DNA from: Fidelibacterota bacterium
GTDB lineage: Bacteria; Fidelibacterota; Marinisomatia; SCGC-AAA003-L08; JACNLC01
NCBI GenBank assembly: GCA_018657495.1
Contig: JABHXA010000001.1
Location: 1 to 39,831 of the forward strand
DNA length: 39,831 nucleotides
Direction: 5' to 3'
Part shown: positions 17,050 to 24,487 of the stretch, piece after piece
How positions within the stretch are numbered: the stretch's first letter is position 1
Layout of the letters: every line of letters begins with the position of its first letter
The notes under the pieces: generated by a model
Database searches by the model: none
What the model saw: only the letters and a program-made list of their open reading frames with translations
Told to the model about the DNA's origin: nothing
Program-made: the position numbers and the translations under genes

Positions 17050-17475
17050 TTAATATCCATTTAATTGTGTTAATAGTCCAGTTTTATAAATCAACAGATT
17101 ATCAAGATGAAATCCATTTACCTTACACCAATGACAATACTCAAGAGTGCAATCCACTTTTGGAACTTTTGTGCCCCATATTGCTATTTCAAAACTACCA
17201 TCCAGCAATATTGGTTTGATGGATACCTCATATTCAATGATACCTTCATATATAATTATGATATCGTGTATTCCATCTGTTTCCGGTATTTCAGCATTGA
17301 ATGGATACCGAGAAGTGCCCATCCAAATTTGATCGTGTGGCGAATAACCAGATACCATTACTTTAACAGGCCAACCAGTGTCAGCATCCACAACAATATT
17401 TACATCAAGACTCAAATCGTCCTTTGAGAATGATGCAGAGAGAAAAATTGAAAGTATCAGCAATAATCGTTTCAT
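17050..17475 (-). CDS. small secreted protein, unknown family
   Basis: 141 residues with a clear signal peptide (MKRLLLILSIFLSASFS). The mature part is beta-rich with alternating hydrophobic residues (LDVNIVVDADTGWPVKVMV, IHDIIIIYEGIIEYEVSI), suggesting a small sandwich or Ig-like fold, and it ends with a Cys-rich turn CTLEYCHWC followed by a short tail. I do not recognise the family. AAAGGAT lies five bases before the ATG. It sits between a beta-barrel gene (8 bases upstream) and the PqqD-like gene (14 bases downstream), so it is likely produced with them. The Cys cluster could form a disulfide or hold a metal or haem. Confidence 0.75.
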   Translation of the reverse strand: MKRLLLILSIFLSASFSKDDLSLDVNIVVDADTGWPVKVMVSGYSPHDQIWMGTSRYPFNAEIPETDGIHDIIIIYEGIIEYEVSIKPILLDGSFEIAIWGTKVPKVDCTLEYCHWCKVNGFHLDNLLIYKTGLLTQLNGY

Positions 17476-17483
17476 ATAATCCT

Positions 17484-18443
17484 TTAAAATCTTATCTGTA
17501 ATCCAAATGTTAAATATCGGGTATTATAATTTCCGGGAATGTTATAAAACTGATATTTATGAAATGAGATGTTACCATATACTGTCCAATGGGTGGCTAT
17601 TCTTTTCGACATATTGCAACTGACATATTCGGTTAATATATCTGAATTATTGTTGACAAGCAATGCATGAGAATCAACAGCATACCGACTCTCGCCAAAT
17701 CCGAAAGACAGTATCGAATAAAGATCATTTTTACCTTCATATTCCCATACACCATGATGGGCATAATAATTCTTATCGGGAAAGAAATGTCCTGATGACC
17801 CAATCCTGAAAATGTGCTTGCCAATTTTTTTGCTAATCATTAGACCAATTTGGTCAAATTTTGTTTTTGCGCTGGATATATAATTATATGTGGTATCCTG
17901 AAAAATGGTTTCATATTCATACTCATCTGTAAATGCCTGTGTATCTAGGTATTTTGATGAAATATAATTGAAGGAATAACCCATATTCTCCAAATCGCCC
18001 ATTAATTGAAAACCAAGAATCCAGCCGGATTGATCAGAGCGAATTGCTCTATTCAGGGTGTAGACGCCGGGAGAGTTTAGAGTATCATTTACCATACTGA
18101 AATTTGTTTCAAAATGCCCGACAATTCCACCCAGGGAGAACCATGGTCTAATAAAGAAATAGTCTTTGCCAAACAAATTATACTGCTTGAAATCTTCATT
18201 ATCATTGCTAATTGTGATTTCTTCATATGAAACGATGAAGCGATCTTTCCAATGGCGATCCATTGAAAAATATATTGAAGTGGATGAATATTCTGATCCC
18301 GTGGAATAATCACCGCCCGTCGCATAAACTGAGGCACTCACATTCCATGGATATAGATTGAGGATACCGGAATAGTTTTGTGAAACACCACAGGACAGAA
18401 GAAAAATGAGATAGATTGTATTTTTAATTTTATTTTTAGACAT
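17484..18443 (-). CDS. predicted outer-membrane beta-barrel protein
   Basis: 319 residues. The N-terminus (TIYLIFLLSCGVSQ) is a signal peptide, possibly a lipoprotein-like one with Cys but without a full lipobox. The rest is made of amphipathic strands rich in aromatic residues with Asn/Asp turns (FIVSYEEITIS, WILGFQLMGD, IFRIGSSGHFF) and ends YLTFGLQIRF, the terminal Phe typical of Bam-inserted barrels. No specific transporter or porin family is recognised. It starts two bases after the stop of the FG-GAP/dockerin gene with no Shine-Dalgarno, so it depends on coupled translation. In context it may be the outer-membrane partner of the secreted proteins of this operon. Confidence 0.75.
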   Translation of the reverse strand: MSKNKIKNTIYLIFLLSCGVSQNYSGILNLYPWNVSASVYATGGDYSTGSEYSSTSIYFSMDRHWKDRFIVSYEEITISNDNEDFKQYNLFGKDYFFIRPWFSLGGIVGHFETNFSMVNDTLNSPGVYTLNRAIRSDQSGWILGFQLMGDLENMGYSFNYISSKYLDTQAFTDEYEYETIFQDTTYNYISSAKTKFDQIGLMISKKIGKHIFRIGSSGHFFPDKNYYAHHGVWEYEGKNDLYSILSFGFGESRYAVDSHALLVNNNSDILTEYVSCNMSKRIATHWTVYGNISFHKYQFYNIPGNYNTRYLTFGLQIRF

Positions 18444-18445
18444 AA

Positions 18446-20062
18446 TTAATTGCCAACTGGAAAAATCCCTTTTAAGTTTTGAAATGCCGCATCAGAGCTG
18501 CATGATGACGGAAGGTTAACCTGAATTTTTTGTTTATTTTCCGGAGAGTAAAACACGGGTACACTATTATCACTTTGAGTTGCAACTTCAGAATATTCAT
18601 ATAATAGCAGCGATGAAGCCTCACTTACAGTATCAAAGATATTTACCAGAATATTTGTGTTACCGTCTCCATTAATATTCCCAGCGTAGGGTCCAATTAT
18701 GTAACCTGAATATTCTTCACTTTGCCATTGAATTGACCCATCATCAGTATTCAAAACTACTATTCGAGATACATAATTATCTGTCGATTCAATATATTCG
18801 TTTACCCCTAAAAAGAACAATCCAGTCTCGCTTTCAGGCTCTTGATATAACTGGACACGGGTAATGTAACCATCCCAGGTATCTGAATCCCATTGTGGAG
18901 TATTGTCTGCAGGAAGCTGCAGGCTAATATGAAAGAGTGTATCTGATGTGACGGTCTCGTGTAAAAATATTCCGCCTTCAAAACCTTCAAATAATTCCTG
19001 ATCGAAAATCTGCAGCGATAAATAGTCTGATTCTTCATCAAGAAAAGACCAATCAACCTGATAGTTGTTCACCGCATTATAAATTGTTACTGTATTGAAC
19101 AATGTTTTGGTAAGTTCAGGATAACCATCCAAATTGATATCAAATGATAAATGTCCACTTTCGTACTGATTTTGATCCACCTGCCATTCCTCAATGATAG
19201 TCAGGTTTTGATAAAACCACTCACCTAATATCCGATCTATCATCAATACAATATCCAGAATATCAATTGACTGATCATTGGTAATATCGCAACAGGGAAA
19301 ATCTTCAAAATTACAGCCATCCATTATGCAGGTGACCAATGCGACAATATCAAGAATATCCAGCATAGTGTCTTCATTTATATCACCGGAACCACACCAT
19401 TCAATGGATATCTCCGATGAAATCAACTGATAGGTTTCTGAGGTTTGATGATACTGATTATAAAGAATTTCTGTTTTACCATCTCCATCCAGATCACCAG
19501 AATATGGCCCGGTAATATACCCATCAATATCTGGCTCATTCCATAGAATCTCTCCAGTAGAACCATTCAATAGAACAATTGAACTTGAATAATCACTATC
19601 AGTTGAGTTCACAGATCCAATTAGTATGTTCTTGTTTCCATCTCCAAGTAGATCAAATGAATCAGTTCCTGAGAGATAACCCTCAAAAATGGGTGAACTC
19701 CACATCGGTTCTGTATCAAGGTTTTGGTAGAGGTGAACCTGGAAGCGATTTTGCGTCCAGATATCGCTGGATACAACGATGAACTCAGACGATCCATCAG
19801 TATTAATATCTAATTCCTGATATAGGGTATTGTATTCGAAATCAAGGTTATTAAGTGACCAGATTATGCTGTAATTATCTGACCCATCATATACGGTAAT
19901 GTATGGTCCATATTGTTTAGTCAAATCGACAACATCGTCATCATTCACATCAAAAAGGATATGTCCGCTTTCGTAATAATCCTGATCAACCTGCCAAACA
20001 AGATTGTATTGAGCAAATGATATGGTAATCATTATGAGGAGAATATATGTTGTCATCTTCAT
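18446..20062 (-). CDS. secreted protein with duplicated FG-GAP-like halves around a dockerin-like domain
   Basis: 538 residues with a signal peptide (MKMTTYILLIMITISFAQ). Two homologous halves, about residues 22-215 and 292-500, share WQVDQxxYESGH, FDxNxDG, xxLTK and xxGYIxGPYxGxxxGDG segments; the DxDGDGxTE type motifs resemble FG-GAP/VCBS calcium-binding repeats. Between them is a dockerin-like pair, GDINEDTMLDILDIVAL and CDITNDQSIDILDIVLM. The C-terminus lacks the expected YPNPFNP-type sorting domain and ends with an odd SSCSSDAAFQNL...VGN tail, so the end may be rearranged. No ribosome site is visible. It is the first gene of the six-gene minus-strand operon and is probably a cell-surface protein; the function is unknown. 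Confidence 0.75.
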   Translation of the reverse strand: MKMTTYILLIMITISFAQYNLVWQVDQDYYESGHILFDVNDDDVVDLTKQYGPYITVYDGSDNYSIIWSLNNLDFEYNTLYQELDINTDGSSEFIVVSSDIWTQNRFQVHLYQNLDTEPMWSSPIFEGYLSGTDSFDLLGDGNKNILIGSVNSTDSDYSSSIVLLNGSTGEILWNEPDIDGYITGPYSGDLDGDGKTEILYNQYHQTSETYQLISSEISIEWCGSGDINEDTMLDILDIVALVTCIMDGCNFEDFPCCDITNDQSIDILDIVLMIDRILGEWFYQNLTIIEEWQVDQNQYESGHLSFDINLDGYPELTKTLFNTVTIYNAVNNYQVDWSFLDEESDYLSLQIFDQELFEGFEGGIFLHETVTSDTLFHISLQLPADNTPQWDSDTWDGYITRVQLYQEPESETGLFFLGVNEYIESTDNYVSRIVVLNTDDGSIQWQSEEYSGYIIGPYAGNINGDGNTNILVNIFDTVSEASSLLLYEYSEVATQSDNSVPVFYSPENKQKIQVNLPSSCSSDAAFQNLKGIFPVGN

Positions 20063-20425
20063 TTTGATGTGATTGTATTTGATTTTAAGTTTTTAGACTT
20101 TGGATTATTTTAATCCTTTAAATTCTTTGACATTTTCTACTTGAAATTTATTCCATTTATTGAGAAATATTTTCAGGTGATATTAAAATAATTGAATTAA
20201 TATTTTATAATTAGTCCAGGTTTTACAATCACCACTCCGATCCAAAACGGATAAAACCCTACAGAACAATTGCCAGGGCGCTTTGACGTTTTTTACTCAT
20301 ATCAAGTGATTCTATTTTGAGATTTGCATATTTTATACCCCATCTATATTTTTAAATAAAATGTTGGGTGGAATACTCGAATCAAATTATTTTTAGGTAA
20401 TTCTCAGGTTATGAAGGAGACCAAA
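20063..20425. other. divergent intergenic region
   Basis: This stretch separates the minus-strand operon starting at 20062 from radC on the plus strand and must hold promoters for both. It is very AT-rich, and I could not place convincing -35/-10 elements, an operator or a hairpin in it. Confidence 0.5.
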
Positions 20426-21100
20426 ATGAATGAACATGGACATTATGCAAGATTGCGTAAAAGATTTTTAGATGGCGGTTTGGAAGGATTTCTGGATTAT
20501 GAGGTCATCGAACTCTTATTAAAACTTGCCGACAATAGACGGGATCAAAAAAATACCGCCAAGAATCTGATCAAAAAATTTAAATCATTAAAAGGCGTTC
20601 TTGAAGCTCATCCGGATGAATTAAAAAAGGAATATGGGGTTGGGCCGGCAAATGTTTTTGGCATTAAAATGATACAAGCCGTCTCAAGACGATATTTGAA
20701 GGATCAGATTATTAACACCGATTATGTAAAATCGTCCAATGATGTGATCGATTACCTCAAGCATCGTCTCAGGGATAAAAACAGAGAGTCCTTTCTCCTG
20801 GTTTTGTTAAATGGACAAAATAGAATCATCTCAGTTGAAAAACTTTTTACAGGTACAATTACCACAAGTGCAGTTTATCCGCGGGAGGTGATCAAATTCA
20901 TATTGCAGAAGGATGCAGCTGCTGTCATTTTTGTTCATAATCACCCTTCAGGAAACCCTCAGCCATCAAGGGATGATCAGTCAATTACGAATAAATTAAT
21001 ATCAGCTTGTAAATCTATCGATGTGGTCGTTCATGATCACATTATTATCGCCGGGAATCAAATCACCAGTTTTGCGGATAAAGGATTGATGCCGGATTGA
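20426..21100 (+). CDS. radC: RadC/JAB-domain protein
   Basis: 224 residues: an N-terminal helix-hairpin-helix region (YEVIELLLKLA, YGVGPANVFGIKMI) and a C-terminal JAB/MPN domain with the metal site VHNHPSGNPQPSRDD (HxH, later Asp). RadC was named for DNA repair, but its biochemical role is unsettled and family members are often tied to mobile elements. AAGGAG at 20414-20419 is six bases before the ATG at 20426, so an in-frame ATG at 20411, which contains that site in its own codons, is rejected. Followed by about 100 bases and then the convergent yqgE gene. Confidence 0.9.
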   Translation: MNEHGHYARLRKRFLDGGLEGFLDYEVIELLLKLADNRRDQKNTAKNLIKKFKSLKGVLEAHPDELKKEYGVGPANVFGIKMIQAVSRRYLKDQIINTDYVKSSNDVIDYLKHRLRDKNRESFLLVLLNGQNRIISVEKLFTGTITTSAVYPREVIKFILQKDAAAVIFVHNHPSGNPQPSRDDQSITNKLISACKSIDVVVHDHIIIAGNQITSFADKGLMPD

Positions 21101-21197
21101 ATGAAACATTAAGTCTGATATTTTAACTGTGGATAGGAGAGTAAGAAAACGGACTTTAGCCCAACAAATAAAACCTATTTATTTGTGAAGGAGTTTT

Positions 21198-21746
21198 TTA
21201 TGCCTGTCCTGTCTGACCATTAAAATCCAGGATGTCTATACCAAATTGACTGGCAGCACTTTTCCATTTTTTATTGTCAGGTGTCTGGAAAATGAAATCA
21301 CCGGTGGCAGGCATGACAAGCCAATCTCCATTTTCAACTTCTCGTTCCAATTGCCCCAACCCCCATCCAGCATAACCAAGTGTGAAACGGAAATATTTGG
21401 GGCCCTTGCCAATTAAGATATCATTTATGATATCGGGATTTGTTGTGAGCGACACCTCATCTGAAACGGTAAATGTCCCATCAATGTTATAGTTCTTGTC
21501 ATGGAGAAACAATCCCTGTTCGATCCTCACAGGACCACCAAAATATACATTGGGATATGGGGTGATTTGATCGAGATGGGTCTGGGTAAGAATTTCTTCA
21601 ACATTATCAGTCATCATAGGTTTATTGACAATGATGCCCATAGCGCCCTGTTCATCATGATCACACATGAATACCAGGCTTTCTTTAAAGATGGCATCCA
21701 TCATATGGGGCATGGCAATGAGGAAATGATTTGAGTATTTGTTCAT
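21198..21746 (-). CDS. yqgE: YqgE/AlgH family protein (UPF0301)
   Basis: A 182-residue cytoplasmic protein with the complete YqgE/AlgH pattern: HFLIAMPHMMDAIFKESLVF, CDHDEQGAMGIIVNKPM, VYFGGPVRIEQGLFLHD and the C-terminal FTLGYAGWGLGQLEREV with WLVMPATGDFIF. AlgH affects alginate regulation in Pseudomonas; no molecular activity is agreed. Length fits the family (about 185). No clear ribosome site precedes the ATG. It is a single gene between convergent radC and divergent sfsA. Confidence 0.93.
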   Translation of the reverse strand: MNKYSNHFLIAMPHMMDAIFKESLVFMCDHDEQGAMGIIVNKPMMTDNVEEILTQTHLDQITPYPNVYFGGPVRIEQGLFLHDKNYNIDGTFTVSDEVSLTTNPDIINDILIGKGPKYFRFTLGYAGWGLGQLEREVENGDWLVMPATGDFIFQTPDNKKWKSAASQFGIDILDFNGQTGQA

Positions 21747-21895
21747 AACGGAATTAAAATTTAAAGAGATTTCAGTTCATTCCTTAAATAAAAATTACAT
21801 TAATTTCAGTTTTTTTAATTATGTAATTGAATAGCATAAATGATTAGTTTCACCCAATTATTATCACTGAAATATTCTTAAGAGACTCGCATTAA

Positions 21896-22603
21896 ATGAA
21901 ATTACCATGGAAATTATTAACCGCCAAATTTATTAGTCGCCCAAATAGGTTTCTGACTGAAATTGAAATTAACGGCACCAAACATCTTAGTCATTTACCT
22001 GATCCCGGCAGACTAAAGGAATTACTTTTTCCCGGCGTAAAACTCCTGGTTAAAAAAGAAAATGGTCCCCATCGTAAAACCGGATATTCCACCCAGGCAG
22101 TATATTCTGGGAAAACATTAATTTCCATCAATTCCTGGCTCCCAAATACATTTGTTGAATATCTCATTCAGAATAAATCCATACCATTTCTCAAAAACTG
22201 GCAGGTAGAAAAAAGAGAGCATACCGTGGGTAAAAGTCGTTTTGACTTTCTGTTGAGGAATGATGAAAAATTGTTATATCTTGAAGTTAAATCTGTGACT
22301 TATGTAGAAAATGGGGTCGCAAAATTCCCGGATGCTGTAACCGAACGAGGTAGAAAACATTTGATGCATCTCTCAGAAATGAAGGAAGCTGGAAAAAATT
22401 GTATGGTCCTATTTGTTGTTCAGCGACATGATGTAGATTTATTTACTCCGCAATGGGAAAGAGATCCCAAACTTGGCAAAGCATTGGTTCATGCCAAAAA
22501 AACTGGTGTGGTAATCCATGTAATTAAATCCAGTATGCAAGTTGATCAAATCAATTATATTGGAGAAATACCCTTTGACCTTTCCATCCCTGATTATGTG
22601 TAA
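21896..22603 (+). CDS. sfsA: SfsA family DNA-binding/nuclease protein
   Basis: 235 residues with the SfsA architecture: an N-terminal OB-like part (FISRPNRFLTEIEINGTKHLSHLPDPGRLKELL) and a C-terminal PD-(D/E)XK-like nuclease core (SRFDFLLRN, then LYLEVKSVTYVENGVAKFPDA and TERGRKHL). Named for sugar fermentation stimulation in E. coli; members bind DNA and some cut DNA or RNA. All hallmark residues of the core (D, E-x-K) are present. Only a weak purine run precedes the ATG. Confidence 0.93.
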   Translation: MKLPWKLLTAKFISRPNRFLTEIEINGTKHLSHLPDPGRLKELLFPGVKLLVKKENGPHRKTGYSTQAVYSGKTLISINSWLPNTFVEYLIQNKSIPFLKNWQVEKREHTVGKSRFDFLLRNDEKLLYLEVKSVTYVENGVAKFPDAVTERGRKHLMHLSEMKEAGKNCMVLFVVQRHDVDLFTPQWERDPKLGKALVHAKKTGVVIHVIKSSMQVDQINYIGEIPFDLSIPDYV

Positions 22604-22667
22604 TCCTGATAAAACTACAGAATGCTGTTACCAAATATGAAAAGATGTTTATCTAAAAGATAGTTTG

Positions 22668-23450
22668 CTAGTTGGCTTCTCTGGATTGATCTGGAAATTT
22701 AAATTCAAGAGCAAATATTCCATAACCACGGGAATCCATATCTGGAATTTTGGGGCTAACTATTTCAATAATACTTGGTGTAGAGTGAAACAAAACCGCT
22801 TTTCTCGATTCACTATTGACGATTTCAGCATCAATACCCAGAAACGCTTGATAGTATTCGGAGGTCTTTTTAAGTTTATTTGTAAAAACTAAAATCTTCG
22901 AAATTCCAGTCGCACCATTCTCATGTATTGCCGCATCATGATTAAGAACAGGAATCACATTATAATCTGATATGAGGAAAGGCAGCTCGTGAAACTCTGG
23001 GATGCTCATCTGCCAACATAGCTCTAAATCTGGTAATTTTCTCGTCATGTTAGCAGGAGTTGATAATTGTACACCTTCATGGGTTATCCGGGTATAGTCA
23101 TCTTGAAATGATCTCGATTTTATCGCAAAATCGATCATACCCTGAGGACAGAGCGCCATTCGGGAGACAACTCGTTTTGCTACAGTCATTCTCGGAGAAT
23201 TATGTATAAAACTACTGAGATGAAGCCTGAACATCCATTTAAAGAAAGTCGATTGTATAGAATTAGTGAAAGATATTAATTCAATAAAAGTACCATCTAA
23301 AAAATGGATCATCGCATTTTGAGTTATTCCACCAGTGTGGATACCTCCCCTTAAAACGTTAAAGCCATTTTTTTGAAAATCTTCAACGGCAATATCCAGA
23401 TTTTCTACATAATGAACAATATGGTCAATTGTTAATTTTGACTTTGGCAT
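22668..23450 (-). CDS. glyoxalase-like (VOC fold) protein
   Basis: 260 residues starting LTIDHIVHYVENLDIAVEDF, the opening strand-helix of a VOC domain with a metal-site His, then GITQNAMIHFLDGTFIELI; a second VOC-like module starts near ISKILVFTNKLKKTSEYYQ. This fits the 'glyoxalase-like domain' group (PF13468 type), which carries two modules in one chain. The reaction is unknown. The ATG overlaps the glycosyltransferase stop in TAATG with AAGGAAA just before it, so it is the last gene of the DUF2723 - glycosyltransferase - VOC operon. Confidence 0.8.
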   Translation of the reverse strand: MPKSKLTIDHIVHYVENLDIAVEDFQKNGFNVLRGGIHTGGITQNAMIHFLDGTFIELISFTNSIQSTFFKWMFRLHLSSFIHNSPRMTVAKRVVSRMALCPQGMIDFAIKSRSFQDDYTRITHEGVQLSTPANMTRKLPDLELCWQMSIPEFHELPFLISDYNVIPVLNHDAAIHENGATGISKILVFTNKLKKTSEYYQAFLGIDAEIVNSESRKAVLFHSTPSIIEIVSPKIPDMDSRGYGIFALEFKFPDQSREAN

Positions 23451-24487
23451 TATTTCCTTAAAATTTCTGTATATGATTTCATTTTTAGAACAAAATAATC
23501 AAATACCAGGCTTCTTCGGTACATATTCACCATAATATCTGCATCTTTTAGCATTCGGATCTTCTTTGTTTTTCGACGTCTTTTCATCACAATACCCGGA
23601 TGACTAATAATCCACCAAAGGGCTCTGAATTGGGCAATCCCATGATCTGTCCTTTTTGAAAAAAGGTCGCGAAAAGCCGATAATAATTCCATCATAAATC
23701 GTGGAATTGACAATATAACACTGTTGATAAAACTATAGTTTGTCAGCAGCAGCAGAAAACTGTTGCGGTGATTTAAATAGGTTTTCTCTGGAGAAGAATA
23801 TTGAAGTGTAGCTCCCCCCATATGATATATCACTGAGGATGGCTGAACAAATATCCGGTATTCCATCAGCTTGCATTTCCAATGATAATCGATTTCTTCC
23901 ATGTGAGCAAATAAATCTTCATCAAAACCACCTGTTTCCAAAAACAAATCTTTTCTGGTGAGAAATGCTGTGCCTGAAGCCCAGAATATTTCAATTGGAT
24001 CATCATACTGGCCTTTATCCATTTCAACGGTATCAAAAATTCTGCCCCTGCTGAATGGAAAACAAAACATATCCATGAATCCTCCGGATGCACCGGCATA
24101 GTCAAAAAGTTGACGATTATGAAAATTCAAAATTTTGGGCTGAACGGAGGATATTGTTGAATCCGATTCTAAGATATTTACCAATGGCAATATCCAATCC
24201 GGTTCATGGATAGTATCATTATTTAATATGAGCAGGTATTTCCCCTTTGCCTGTTGAGAGCCAATATTACATCCTTCGGCAAAACCATGGTTTTCAGAAT
24301 TTTGAATAATACAAACATACGGATAATTTTTTTGTACAAAACTGACACTGTCATCAGAGCTGTAATTATCAACAAGAATTATTTCAAGATTCTCGTACGA
24401 GCATAACTTCAATGATTGCAGACATGAATCAATTATATCTGAACCATTAAAATGGGGAATAATTATTGATACAAGGGGAAGACCTAT
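23450..24487 (-). CDS. family 2 glycosyltransferase with no standard start codon
   Basis: A GT-A fold glycosyltransferase: DNYSSDDSVSFVQKNYP, NHGFAEGCNIG, the metal-binding DxD-like LLILNNDTI, then FWASGTAFLTRKDLF and GGFDEDLFAHMEEIDYHWK, as in rhamnosyl/N-glycosyl transferases of the WcaA group; C-terminal membrane-associated region. The first standard start (TTG at 24412) would cut off the conserved first strand. The same frame continues upstream as PLVSIIIPHFNGSD, clearly part of the domain, back to an ATA at 24487-24485 that overlaps the TAG stop of the upstream gene. No ATG, GTG or TTG exists between. It sits between the DUF2723 gene and the VOC gene; it likely builds cell-surface glycans. 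Confidence 0.85.
   Translation of the reverse strand: MGLPLVSIIIPHFNGSDIIDSCLQSLKLCSYENLEIILVDNYSSDDSVSFVQKNYPYVCIIQNSENHGFAEGCNIGSQQAKGKYLLILNNDTIHEPDWILPLVNILESDSTISSVQPKILNFHNRQLFDYAGASGGFMDMFCFPFSRGRIFDTVEMDKGQYDDPIEIFWASGTAFLTRKDLFLETGGFDEDLFAHMEEIDYHWKCKLMEYRIFVQPSSVIYHMGGATLQYSSPEKTYLNHRNSFLLLLTNYSFINSVILSIPRFMMELLSAFRDLFSKRTDHGIAQFRALWWIISHPGIVMKRRRKTKKIRMLKDADIMVNMYRRSLVFDYFVLKMKSYTEILRK

Noticed and set aside
20411..20425. Upstream ATG of radC
   Set aside because: The AAGGAG ribosome site lies within these codons, correctly spaced for the ATG at 20426, so the five extra codons are not likely translated.
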